A stretch of DNA of 7,487 bases, taken from contig JAEXKM010000049.1 of assembly GCA_023445705.1 (NCBI GenBank), positions 1 to 7,487 on the forward strand. Reading direction: 5' to 3'. Positions 1-6,853 of this stretch are shown here, piece after piece (within the stretch, counting starts at the first letter, position 1; every line of letters starts with the position of its first letter). The position numbers and the translations under genes are program-made. The notes beneath the pieces were generated by a model, which did no database searches, was not told the origin of the DNA, and was given only the letters and a program-made list of their open reading frames with translations. This DNA comes from Pseudomonadota bacterium (GTDB taxonomy: Bacteria > Pseudomonadota > Alphaproteobacteria > Caulobacterales > Caulobacteraceae).

Positions 1-237
1 TTCGTGCACGTGCTGGGGATCTTCGCGGCGGCCTTTGCGGCCGATCAGGGCGCGCGCGGCGCGCGGCTGGTCCCTCCCCTGTTCCTGGCGGGCGTTGTGG
101 TCTTCTCGGGATCGCTCTTCGCCATGGCGCTGGGCGCGCCGCGCTGGTTCGGTGCGATCACGCCGATCGGCGGGACGCTGTTCCTGATCGGCTGGGCGAT
201 GCTAGCGCTCACCCTGGTGCGCAAGCCTCAGGCCTGA
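1..237 (+). CDS. DUF423 family small membrane protein (5' truncated by window edge)
   Basis: The reading frame is open from base 1 and ends in TGA at 235-237, giving the last 78 residues of a protein whose start lies outside the window. It is hydrophobic, with about three membrane segments visible. The string SGSLFAMAL followed by ITPIGGTLFLIGWAML matches the conserved C-terminal part of the DUF423 (YgdD-like) family, typically about 110-130 aa with four membrane helices. The molecular function of this family is not established. The in-frame GTG at 4-6 is not a credible start because the preceding codons continue the family similarity. Its last codons overlap the end of the convergent MFS gene by 10 bp. 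Family call fairly sure; role unknown. Confidence 0.8.
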   Translation, partial: FVHVLGIFAAAFAADQGARGARLVPPLFLAGVVVFSGSLFAMALGAPRWFGAITPIGGTLFLIGWAMLALTLVRKPQA

Positions 238-240
238 GGC
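225..240. repeat. 16-bp perfect palindrome spanning two convergent stop codons
   Basis: The sequence gcctcaggcctgaggc is its own reverse complement. It contains the TGA stop of the plus-strand DUF423 gene (235-237) and the TGA stop of the minus-strand MFS gene (230-228). Because the overlap is symmetric and in equivalent frames, both proteins end in Pro-Gln-Ala. As RNA it could fold into a 6-bp stem with a GGCC loop from either strand, but no T-run follows, so a terminator role is only a possibility. Confidence 0.85.
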
Positions 241-1433
241 CGAAGGGCCAGCAGCCTCAGGGCCGCGGCCGACCCGGCCAGGGCCAGCATCATGACGATG
301 GCCATCGGCCGCGGCGTGCCGTCGTGGAGCACGCCGGCCAGGGCCGCGGCGAGCGCACCGACGCCGAAAGACGCTCCCCCCATCAGGGCCGAGATCGAGC
401 CCGCCCGACGCGGATCGACATTGAGGGCGCCGGCCATGGTGTTGCCCTGCATGAAGCCGTAGCTGGCCAGGAGCATGAAAAGCAGCGGCAGGATGGTCCA
501 GCGCTCTCCAAGGCCGGTGACCGCGGCCAGCGTCAGGGCGAGCGAGATGAGCACGGCGATCGTGCTGGCGCGGAGCAGGACCTGGTCGGGCGTCGCCCGC
601 CGCAGGACCAGGCGGTTCACCTGGCTGGCGCCGATCAGGCCCGCGGCGTTCAGGCCGAACACCCAGCCGAAGTGGGCCGGTGAAATGCCGTAGGTTCCGA
701 TCAGCAGGTCGGGCGAGGTCGCGATGTAGGTGAAGAGCGTCGCGCCATTGAGCGCGCCGGCCAGGGCGTAGCCCACGAGGCGCGGCTGGGCCAATAGAGC
801 CAGATACGCCGCCACCGGATTTTCCGAGGCCGCCTGGGCCGCGGTCTCGGCCGAGCGAGACTCCTTGAGCCAGAGCAGGGTCGCCACGCCGCAAGCCAGG
901 CCAAAGCCGCACAGCACCCAGAAGTTCAACCGCCAGCCGCCGACGGCCAACAGCGCGCCGCCCAGCATCGGAGCGAGCACCGGGGCAAGCCCCATCACCA
1001 GGGTCAGCAGCGAAAGCATCCGCGCCGTCTCTGTGTGATTGAACCGGTCGCGAACCACGGCGCGCACCACGACCCCACCGGCGCATCCGCCAAGCGCCTG
1101 GACGAAGCGCGACACCGTCAGCATCTCGACGGACGTCGAGAGCGCACAGGCGGCGGACGCGGCGATGTAGAGCACAATGCCGAAGAGGATCGGCCCGCGG
1201 CGGCCCAGCCGGTCGGAGGCGGGGCCGTAGAAGAACTGGCCGATGGCCATCCCCGCCAGGAACGCCGCGACGGTGCCCTGCGCTTCCGCAGCGCTCGCCT
1301 TCAACCCCTCGGCGATGGCCGGCAGGCTGGGCAGGTACATGTCGATGGACATGGGCGCAAAGGCGGTCAACGCCCCCAGCAGCAGCACGAGGCCCCAAGG
1401 GGTGCGGTCTTCTTCCATGCGGGCGTCGCTCAT
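228..1433 (-). CDS. Bcr/CflA-type MFS multidrug efflux transporter
   Basis: A 401-aa inner-membrane protein of the major facilitator superfamily, DHA1 drug:H+ antiporter type, with the usual 12-helix length. Helix 1 carries the SIDMYLPSLP signature (Asp31), typical of Bcr/CflA members. Motif A (YGPASDRLGRRGP) is at about 69-81 in the helix 2-3 loop. A motif B-like RFVQALGG starts at Arg109. The antiporter motif C region (GLAPVLAPMLGGAL) is at 148-161 in helix 5. The family exports drugs or small metabolites using the proton gradient; the substrate cannot be read here. I chose the ATG at 1433-1431 because the upstream extension (to 1517) is low-complexity and non-family. A weak AGAAG lies 7 nt before it, and a second ATG at 1418 is possible. 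It is divergent from the epoxide-hydrolase-like gene and overlaps DUF423 tail to tail. Confidence 0.9.
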   Translation of the reverse strand: MSDARMEEDRTPWGLVLLLGALTAFAPMSIDMYLPSLPAIAEGLKASAAEAQGTVAAFLAGMAIGQFFYGPASDRLGRRGPILFGIVLYIAASAACALSTSVEMLTVSRFVQALGGCAGGVVVRAVVRDRFNHTETARMLSLLTLVMGLAPVLAPMLGGALLAVGGWRLNFWVLCGFGLACGVATLLWLKESRSAETAAQAASENPVAAYLALLAQPRLVGYALAGALNGATLFTYIATSPDLLIGTYGISPAHFGWVFGLNAAGLIGASQVNRLVLRRATPDQVLLRASTIAVLISLALTLAAVTGLGERWTILPLLFMLLASYGFMQGNTMAGALNVDPRRAGSISALMGGASFGVGALAAALAGVLHDGTPRPMAIVMMLALAGSAAALRLLALRPQA

Positions 1434-1466
1434 GGCCCGGCTTCTACCGCAGTTCGGGGGGGCGGC

Positions 1467-1483
1467 GGCAAGCGCCGCTTGCC
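1467..1483. repeat. Inverted repeat, candidate operator
   Basis: ggcaagcg-c-cgcttgcc: two perfect 8-bp arms around one base, 34 bp upstream of the MFS start codon and about 50 bp upstream of the hydrolase start. The near-zero spacer suits a dimeric repressor site better than an RNA hairpin, which would need a larger loop. No known operator consensus is recognised. Confidence 0.5.
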
Positions 1484-1501
1484 TTCCCCGTGAGGCAACC
1501 T

Positions 1502-1512
1502 GCCACAGTGGC
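1502..1512. repeat. Short inverted repeat upstream of hydrolase RBS
   Basis: gccac-a-gtggc: 5-bp arms around one base, ending 8 bp before the AGGAGG of the following gene. It is short enough to arise by chance in GC-rich DNA, but it lies beside a longer palindrome in the same divergent region. Confidence 0.3.
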
Positions 1513-1520
1513 CACAAACC

Positions 1521-1526
1521 AGGAGG
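1521..1526 (+). promoter_or_regulatory. Shine-Dalgarno AGGAGG fixing the hydrolase start
   Basis: A full AGGAGG lies 8 nt before the ATG at 1535. It settles the start against an in-frame codon 45 nt further upstream (1490), whose 15 extra residues look like untranslated sequence. Confidence 0.85.
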
Positions 1527-1534
1527 AAACCCCG

Positions 1535-2527
1535 ATGTCGCAGGCCCTCGAACGCCAGATGCCGCCGGTCCAGCACGCCCAGGTGAATGGGATCGACATG
1601 GCCTATTACGAGGTCGGTCCTCGCGGACAAGGCACGCCGATCATCTTTTGCCACGGCTTCCCCGAGCTGGCTTTTTCCTGGCGCCACCAACTGAAGGCCT
1701 GCGAGGCCGCCGGACGCTGGGCGATCGCACCGGACCAGCGCGGCTATGGGCTGACGCAGCGGCCGGACCCGGTCACCGACTACGATATGGAGCATCTGAC
1801 CGGCGACCTGGTCGGGCTGCTGGACCACCTGGGCGTCGAGAAGGCGATCTTCTGCGGTCACGACTGGGGCGGGATCGTCGTCTGGCAGATGCCGCTAATG
1901 CACCCGGACCGGGTGGCCGGGGTGATCGGCCTCAACACGCCCTTCATGCGGCGCGCGCCGCTGGATCCTATCGAAGGCATGCGCAAGGTCTTCGGCGAGG
2001 ACATGTACATCGTCTGGTTCCAGAAGCCGGACATCGCCGACGCGGCCCTGGCCAAGGATGTCGACAAGACCATGCGCTTCTTCATGCGCAAGCCGGCGGC
2101 GATCACCGCCGATGCGGCGTCTTCGGCCGCAGCCTCCGGGTCTACCTTCGCCTTCGGACAGGCGCTGGACGCCTGGGACAAGGGCGACACCGCCAATCAG
2201 CTCCTGACGGCGGATGAACTGGCGGCCTTCGTCGAGACCTTCCAGGCGACGGGATTCACCGGCGGGATCAACTGGTACCGGAATTTCAGTCGAAACTGGG
2301 AGGCGTCGGCCGACCTGCCGACGCGCATCGACGACATCCCCTGCCTGATGATCATGGCCGAGAAGGACGTCGTCCTTTCGCCGGCCATGGCCGACGGCAT
2401 GGAAGAGGTGATTTCCGACCTGGAAAAGAAGCTGATCAAGGACTCCGGCCACTGGACGCAGCAGGAGAAGCCCGAGGAGGTCAATCACCTCATCCTTGAC
2501 TGGATGGACCGCCGCTTCCCGAAGTAG
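1535..2527 (+). CDS. Epoxide-hydrolase-like alpha/beta hydrolase
   Basis: A 330-aa alpha/beta-fold hydrolase with no signal peptide, so probably cytosolic. The oxyanion-hole motif HGFP is at 40-43. The nucleophile elbow GHDWGG has Asp110, the residue that attacks the epoxide carbon in epoxide hydrolases. DQRGYG is at 67-72. Two lid tyrosines that polarise the epoxide oxygen are recognisable: Tyr158 in MYIVWFQKP and Tyr248 in NWYRNFSRNW, matching the lid motifs of soluble epoxide hydrolases. Asp278 (AEKD) and His306 (GHWTQQEKPEEVN) complete the triad. The expected reaction is epoxide plus water to a vicinal diol; the natural substrate is unknown. Haloalkane dehalogenases share the Asp nucleophile, but the Tyr pair favours an epoxide hydrolase. 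The downstream pip starts 10 bp after its stop, so the two are probably cotranscribed. Confidence 0.88.
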   Translation: MSQALERQMPPVQHAQVNGIDMAYYEVGPRGQGTPIIFCHGFPELAFSWRHQLKACEAAGRWAIAPDQRGYGLTQRPDPVTDYDMEHLTGDLVGLLDHLGVEKAIFCGHDWGGIVVWQMPLMHPDRVAGVIGLNTPFMRRAPLDPIEGMRKVFGEDMYIVWFQKPDIADAALAKDVDKTMRFFMRKPAAITADAASSAAASGSTFAFGQALDAWDKGDTANQLLTADELAAFVETFQATGFTGGINWYRNFSRNWEASADLPTRIDDIPCLMIMAEKDVVLSPAMADGMEEVISDLEKKLIKDSGHWTQQEKPEEVNHLILDWMDRRFPK

Positions 2528-2537
2528 ACTTGGGGCG

Positions 2538-3530
2538 ATGGAACACAACGCCCCGCCGACCAACATCTCGACCACCGCGCACCGGAGGGGGCTGTTTCCC
2601 GACAACGAGCCCTTTGCTCATGGCTGGCTGCCGACCGGCGGTCCGCATGAGATCTTCTACGAAGAGTGCGGCAATCCGAACGGTAAGCCGTGCGTGATCC
2701 TGCACGGCGGCCCGGGCGGGGCGATCAACCCGACCATGCGGCGGTTCTTCAACCCCGCGAAATGGCGGATGGCCTTGTTCGACCAGCGCGGCTGCGGCAA
2801 GTCTCGGCCGAACGCCAGTCTGGACGACAACACCACCTGGTCGCTGATCGAGGACATCGAGCGGCTGCGCAAGCACCTGGGCGTCGAGAAGTGGACCGTC
2901 TTCGGCGGGTCCTGGGGATCGACCCTGGCGCTGGCCTACGCCATCACCCATCCCGAACGGGTCGAGGCCCTGGTGTTGCGCGGGATCTTCCTGCTGACCC
3001 AAAAGGAATTACGCTGGTTCTACCAGGAAGGCGCCTCGATGCTGTTCCCGGACGCCTGGGAACGCTATTGCGCGCCGATCCCGATGGCCGAGCGCGGGGA
3101 CATGATGGCCGCCTATCACAAGCGGCTGACCCACAGCGACCGCCGGATCCAGGCCGAGGCGGCCGCCGCCTGGAGCCAATGGGAAGGCGACACGATCTCG
3201 ATCCGGGGACCGGAGGCGCGTCCTTCGAAATTCAACGAGATCGACTTCGCCATCGCCTTCGCGCGGATCGAATGCCACTTCTTCGTCAATGGCGGGTTCT
3301 TCGGCGAGGACGGCTGGATCCTCAAGAACATCGACAAGATCCGCGGCATCCCTGGCTGGATCGTGCAGGGCCGCTTCGACGTGGTGACGCCCCTGGACAG
3401 CGCCTGGAACCTGAAGAAGGCATGGCCGGAAGTCGATCTGAGCATCGTCTGGGACGCGGGCCATGCCTCGACAGAACCGGGGATCATCGACGGCCTGGTG
3501 CGGGCGACGGATGCGGCGCTGAAGCTGTAG
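2538..3530 (+). CDS. pip: Proline iminopeptidase (peptidase family S33)
   Basis: A 330-aa cytosolic serine peptidase of the alpha/beta-hydrolase fold that removes N-terminal proline from peptides. Seen in the sequence: HGGPGG at 56-61 (oxyanion hole), DQRGCGKSRP at 82-91, nucleophile elbow GGSWGS at 123-128 with Ser125, LRGIF at 147-151, acid Asp281 in QGRFDVVTP, and His309 in DAGHAS. Glu245 in ARIECHFF sits in the conserved segment that binds the substrate's free amino group in this family. Length and motif order fit typical bacterial Pip (about 310-330 aa). The ATG at 2538 follows only a weak GGGG. Longer in-frame starts would overlap the upstream gene and add non-family residues. The 10-bp gap suggests an operon with the epoxide-hydrolase-like gene and possible translational coupling. 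Confidence 0.93.
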   Translation: MEHNAPPTNISTTAHRRGLFPDNEPFAHGWLPTGGPHEIFYEECGNPNGKPCVILHGGPGGAINPTMRRFFNPAKWRMALFDQRGCGKSRPNASLDDNTTWSLIEDIERLRKHLGVEKWTVFGGSWGSTLALAYAITHPERVEALVLRGIFLLTQKELRWFYQEGASMLFPDAWERYCAPIPMAERGDMMAAYHKRLTHSDRRIQAEAAAAWSQWEGDTISIRGPEARPSKFNEIDFAIAFARIECHFFVNGGFFGEDGWILKNIDKIRGIPGWIVQGRFDVVTPLDSAWNLKKAWPEVDLSIVWDAGHASTEPGIIDGLVRATDAALKL

Positions 3531-3556
3531 GCAGCGCTAGGGCCGTTCACTCAGCT

Positions 3557-3693
3557 TGTCATCCCGGAAAGCCCGCAGGGTTTGTCCGGGATCCATAAGC
3601 TCCGGCGAAGAGGTTCCTCGCGACGGTCCGCGACTTAGCGATGTCCATCTGGTGTTCATGGGTCCCGGCCTTGCTGCGCAAGCCGGGATGACA
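3557..3693. repeat. Composite palindromic intergenic element (REP/MITE-like)
   Basis: A 137-bp element fills most of the 173-bp gap between convergent pip and mrdB. Its ends are a perfect 11-bp inverted repeat, tgtcatcccgg (3557-3567) and ccgggatgaca (3683-3693). Each end also forms its own hairpin. The left one has atcccgga (3561-3568) pairing with tccgggat (3585-3592). The right one has tcccggc (3663-3669) pairing with gccggga (3682-3688), extended by TTG/CAA across one bulged C to a 5-nt loop. An inner pair, ccgggatccat (3586-3596) and atgggtcccgg (3658-3668), matches at 10 of 11. From general knowledge, elements with GTCATCCCGG ends recur between genes in alphaproteobacteria; copy number cannot be seen here. 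It has no coding capacity and may end transcription from both sides. Confidence 0.75.
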
Positions 3694-3703
3694 CCTGCCC
3701 GCC

Positions 3704-4858
3704 CTACATGAAGGCGCCCTTGCCGCTGGTCACTTCGGAATAGCGGTGGACGCGGACGGCCTGGACGAGGCCGAAGCCGATCATGACTGTCAACATGACG
3801 GTGCCGCCATAGGACAGCAGGGGCATGGGTACCCCGACGACCGGCGCAAGGCCCATGACCATCCCGCCGTTGATCAGGACATAGAGCGCGAAGGTGGCCG
3901 TCGTGCCGGCCGCCGAAAGTCGGCCGAAGTGCGAGTGCGCCAGGGCCGATGTCCGCAGCGCCATGAAGATCACCGCGCCGTACAAAAACAGGATCGAGAA
4001 GCAGCCCAGGAAGCCGAACTCCTCGGCGAGGGTCGCAAAGATGAAGTCGGTCTGCTTCTCGGGCAGGAAGTTGAGCTGGCTCTGGGAGCCCAGGCCATAG
4101 CCTTTGCCGAAGAAGCCGCCCGAGCCCAGGGCGATCTTGGACTGCAGGATGTGATACCCCGAGCCGGAAGGATCGCTTTCCGGATCCAGGAAGGTCAGCA
4201 CCCGCTTTCGCTGATAGTCGTGCAGCACGAACATCACCACCGGCGGAATCGCGACGACGAAGGCGGCGAGCCCGGCGAAGATGATCCGCCAGGAGAGGCC
4301 GGCCAGCACCACAATGGCCGCGCCGGTCATGGCGATCAGCATCGCGGTTCCGAGGTCCGGCTGGTGCATGACCAGCACGACTGGCGCGCCGATCATCGCC
4401 GCCGGAATCAGCAGCCACCATGAGAGCTTGGCCCGGTCGGCGGAAATGCCGTGATAGAACCGCGCCAGCGCGAGCACGATGCCGAGCTTCATGATCTCGG
4501 AAGGCTGGAAGCTGAAGGGCCCCAAGGCCAGCCAGCGCTGGGCGCCCATGCGCACGTCGCCCATCACCTCCACCGCCACAAGCAGCAACAGGCCTATGCC
4601 GTAGATCGGATAGGCCAGGGTGAACCAGACCCGCAGATCGATCATCGCCAGCGCGATCATCAGCACGAAGCAGAGGCCGAAGCGGATCAGGTGCTTGGCG
4701 GCCCACGGCTCCCACGACGAGCCTGCGATGGAGAACATCATCAGCGCGCCGGCGCCGGCGATCAGGCAGAGGACGAAGGCGAACAGCCAGTCGACCTCGG
4801 TCAGCTTGACGACGACGCGGTCGCGTTCGCCGGGACGGGTCAGCGCGCTGACGGTCAT
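3704..4858 (-). CDS. mrdB: Rod shape-determining protein RodA (SEDS peptidoglycan polymerase)
   Basis: A 384-aa inner-membrane protein of the SEDS family (also named rodA) that polymerises lipid II into glycan strands with PBP2 as partner during lateral wall growth. About ten membrane helices are visible. Family motifs: GAQRWL at 105-110, FQPSEIMKL at 117-125, HQPDLGT at 165-171, the long loop ending in SQLNFLPEKQTDFIFA with Asp271 (equivalent to the essential SEDS aspartate, Asp262 in E. coli RodA), and GVPMPLLSYGGT at 342-353. The chosen ATG (4858-4856) overlaps the mrdA stop as ATGA and has AGGAGG 9 nt upstream. The frame is open further up to 5152, but that part runs inside mrdA and is Arg-rich, so it is not coding. 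RodA rather than FtsW is supported by the mre/PBP2 neighbours. It is the last gene of the operon. Confidence 0.96.
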   Translation of the reverse strand: MTVSALTRPGERDRVVVKLTEVDWLFAFVLCLIAGAGALMMFSIAGSSWEPWAAKHLIRFGLCFVLMIALAMIDLRVWFTLAYPIYGIGLLLLVAVEVMGDVRMGAQRWLALGPFSFQPSEIMKLGIVLALARFYHGISADRAKLSWWLLIPAAMIGAPVVLVMHQPDLGTAMLIAMTGAAIVVLAGLSWRIIFAGLAAFVVAIPPVVMFVLHDYQRKRVLTFLDPESDPSGSGYHILQSKIALGSGGFFGKGYGLGSQSQLNFLPEKQTDFIFATLAEEFGFLGCFSILFLYGAVIFMALRTSALAHSHFGRLSAAGTTATFALYVLINGGMVMGLAPVVGVPMPLLSYGGTVMLTVMIGFGLVQAVRVHRYSEVTSGKGAFM

Positions 4859-6843
4859 GTGGTGGGACCTCCTGCGGCCGGCGAGCCCGGGGCCGCCGCC
4901 ACATCGATCGGATCGTCGGGCACGCCGCCTTCGCTCTCGGCGTCGGGCGGCAGTTCCGGCATGGGCAGGGGCTGCTCGATCCGGGACCGGAGCTCCGGAT
5001 CCTTCAGCAAGGCGACGCGCATGATCTCGCGCGCCTTGGGGGCGGCGTTGATCGAACCGCCGAGGCCGTGCTGGACGATTACCGACATGGCGTAGCGCGG
5101 CGAGTCGATCGGCGCGAAACAGACGAAGAGGCCGTGGTCGCGATAGCGCCAAGGCATGCTGGCGCCGCCGCGCGGCCCGCCCTTGGCGTAGGAGCGGACC
5201 TGGGCGGTGCCGGTCTTGCCGGCCATGAGGATGTCGCCCAGGCCGAGCTGGCTGGCGCGATAGCCGGTGCCGCCCGCCTCGGTCACCGCGGCCATGCCCT
5301 CGCGGACGTACTGAATGTGCTCGGGCGCAAAGGGCAGGTCGGGGACGGCCGCGCCCGAGGGCAACTCCTTGCCGCCGATCGCCTTGATGAGGCGCGGATT
5401 GAGCGCCTTCTTGCCGTTGGCCAGGCGCGCGGCCATGACCGCCAGCTGCAGGGCGTTTACGGTGAGCATCCCCTGCCCGATCCCGTAGCTCAGCGATTCA
5501 CCCGGATGCCACTTCGGGTCGCGCGGCCGGTTCTTCTTCACCCACTCGGTGGAGGGAACGATGCCCTTCTTCTGACCGGGAATGCCGATGTCGAAGATCT
5601 GGCCGAAGCCGAACGCGTGGGCCGCATTGGCGATACGGTCGGGGCCGATGCGCGCGGCGACGCTGTAGAAGTAGACGTCGCAGGAGTTCTTCAGGGCGTC
5701 GCGCATATTCTGCATGCCGTGCCCGCCGCGCTTGTGGCAGTGGAAGTAGCGGTTGCCGAAATACATGCCGCCCGAGCAGCCGATCCGCACCTCGGGATCG
5801 ACGCCAGCGTCGAGCGCGGCCATGGCGGTCATGGTCTTGAAGGTCGAGCCGGGCGGATAGGTGCCGGTGATGGCCTTGTCGAGCAGCGGGCGGCGTTCGT
5901 AGTTCGCCAACGCGCGATACTCGGCGCCAGTCATCCCCCGCACGAAGCGGTTGGCGTCGAAGGACGGCGCCGACGACATGCAGAGCACGTCACCCGTCCG
6001 GCAGTCGAGCATGACCGCCGCGCCGCTCTCGTCGCCGAATATCTCGAGCGCGCGGTTCTGAATGTCGACGTCCAGCGAGAGTTGGATGGTCTTGCCTGAA
6101 ATGGCGGCGATATCGCCGGCCTCGTCGCGGCTGACCTCGCGGCCATTGGCGTCCACCTCGACCTTGCGTGCGCCGGGCTTGCCGCGCAGATCCAGGTCGA
6201 AGGCCTTCTCCACCCCCTGGCGGCCGATGCGGAAGCCGGGATGCAGCAGGATCGGGTCGGAGTTCGGCCCGGTCGAGCTCAGATCCTCGCGGTTGACCTT
6301 GGCCACATAGCCGATGACGTGGGCGAAAGCCCCGCCGTAGGGATAGAACCGCACCTCGCCCATGTCGGCGGTGACACCGGGGAGCTCCGGGGCGCGGATG
6401 TTGATGGCGGAGAACTCTTCCCAGGTCATGTCCTCGGCGACCGAGACCGGAACACGCTTGGGCGTCTGCTGGATGTCCTTAACGAGGCGCGCCTGGCGCA
6501 CGTCGTCCAGTGGGACGAAGTTGGCGAGGATCTTCAGCGTCGAAGCGGTGTCGACGTTCTCGTCCCGAGCCACCAGCAGGCGGAAGTTCGGGCGATTCGA
6601 GGCCAGGATCGCCCCGTTGCGATCGACGATCAGGCCGCGCGGCGGAGGCACCAGTCGGAAGTTGAACTGGTTCGAAGCCGACATCTTTTCATAGCGTTGG
6701 GCTTCGATGATCTGCAGGTGCGCCAGGCGCGCACCGAGCGCGGCCAGGCCCAGGCCGGCGAAGCCGCCCATGAGGAACATCCGGCGGTGGAAGACCCCCT
6801 GCCGTTCGTTGACCTCGGAAAAGAAGATAGACGGCTCGGCCAT
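4855..6843 (-). CDS. mrdA: Penicillin-binding protein 2, peptidoglycan transpeptidase
   Basis: A 662-aa class B PBP, the DD-transpeptidase of the elongasome, anchored in the inner membrane with a periplasmic body. It has a short cytosolic N-terminus and one membrane helix at about 22-46. The pedestal domain starts with RGLIVDRNG (69-77) and includes YPYGGAFAHVIGYV (167-180) and GRQGVEKAFDLDLRG (207-221). The catalytic motifs are SxxK at Ser333-Thr-Phe-Lys336 (PPGSTFK), SxD at Ser387-Cys388-Asp389, and KTGT at 543-546. The last 35 or so residues are rich in Pro, Ala, Glu and Asp and look disordered. Cys356, Cys369, His375 and Cys388 form a likely zinc site (see findings). The ATG at 6843 was chosen because the longer frame (to 6969) runs into mreD and is non-family. 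The gap to mreD is 10 nt; the end overlaps mrdB by 4 bp. Confidence 0.97.
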   Translation of the reverse strand: MAEPSIFFSEVNERQGVFHRRMFLMGGFAGLGLAALGARLAHLQIIEAQRYEKMSASNQFNFRLVPPPRGLIVDRNGAILASNRPNFRLLVARDENVDTASTLKILANFVPLDDVRQARLVKDIQQTPKRVPVSVAEDMTWEEFSAINIRAPELPGVTADMGEVRFYPYGGAFAHVIGYVAKVNREDLSSTGPNSDPILLHPGFRIGRQGVEKAFDLDLRGKPGARKVEVDANGREVSRDEAGDIAAISGKTIQLSLDVDIQNRALEIFGDESGAAVMLDCRTGDVLCMSSAPSFDANRFVRGMTGAEYRALANYERRPLLDKAITGTYPPGSTFKTMTAMAALDAGVDPEVRIGCSGGMYFGNRYFHCHKRGGHGMQNMRDALKNSCDVYFYSVAARIGPDRIANAAHAFGFGQIFDIGIPGQKKGIVPSTEWVKKNRPRDPKWHPGESLSYGIGQGMLTVNALQLAVMAARLANGKKALNPRLIKAIGGKELPSGAAVPDLPFAPEHIQYVREGMAAVTEAGGTGYRASQLGLGDILMAGKTGTAQVRSYAKGGPRGGASMPWRYRDHGLFVCFAPIDSPRYAMSVIVQHGLGGSINAAPKAREIMRVALLKDPELRSRIEQPLPMPELPPDAESEGGVPDDPIDVAAAPGSPAAGGPTT
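4868..4873 (-). promoter_or_regulatory. Shine-Dalgarno of mrdB inside the end of mrdA
   Basis: AGGAGG on the minus strand, 9 nt before the mrdB ATG and within the last codons of mrdA. Combined with the ATGA overlap it points to translational coupling, which would help keep RodA and PBP2 in balance. Confidence 0.8.
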
Positions 6844-6853
6844 CCCCCCGCAC

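Larger units (their letters stand above)
1434..1534. promoter_or_regulatory. Divergent intergenic region with candidate promoters/operators
   Basis: These 101 bp separate the minus-strand MFS gene from the plus-strand hydrolase pair, so promoters in both directions are expected here. I see no convincing -35/-10 pair. The region has two short inverted repeats (1467-1483 and 1502-1512) and the Shine-Dalgarno of the hydrolase. Shared control of the divergent genes is an inference from layout; no regulator gene is in the window. Confidence 0.5.

Noticed and set aside
202..1398. A 398-aa minus-strand frame alongside the MFS gene
   Set aside because: It is a shifted frame of the MFS coding sequence, Arg/Gly/Pro-rich and without membrane helices, while the other frame carries clear MFS motifs.
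1243..2217. A 324-aa plus-strand frame spanning the divergent promoter and the hydrolase
   Set aside because: It crosses the antisense of the MFS start, the intergenic region and an out-of-frame part of the epoxide-hydrolase-like gene; no coherent domain.
2496..2537. Upstream TTG start for pip
   Set aside because: It would overlap the previous gene by 32 bp and add 14 residues with no family similarity; the ATG at 2538 gives a normal N-terminus.
4354..4374. RodA HQPDLGT with His165 in place of the Lys of E. coli KQPDLGT
   Set aside because: I believe His at this position is common in alphaproteobacterial RodA, and the rest of the motif and the essential Asp271 are intact, so it is not a sign of lost function.
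4859..5152. N-terminal extension of RodA
   Set aside because: The extra 98 residues are Arg-rich, overlap mrdA out of frame, and the ATG at 4858 has a strong AGGAGG at proper spacing.
5068..6099. A 343-aa open frame on the plus strand opposite mrdA
   Set aside because: It is exactly antisense to the well-conserved PBP2 transpeptidase domain, has Ala/Gly/Arg/His-rich composition typical of antisense frames in GC-rich DNA, and shows no family motif.
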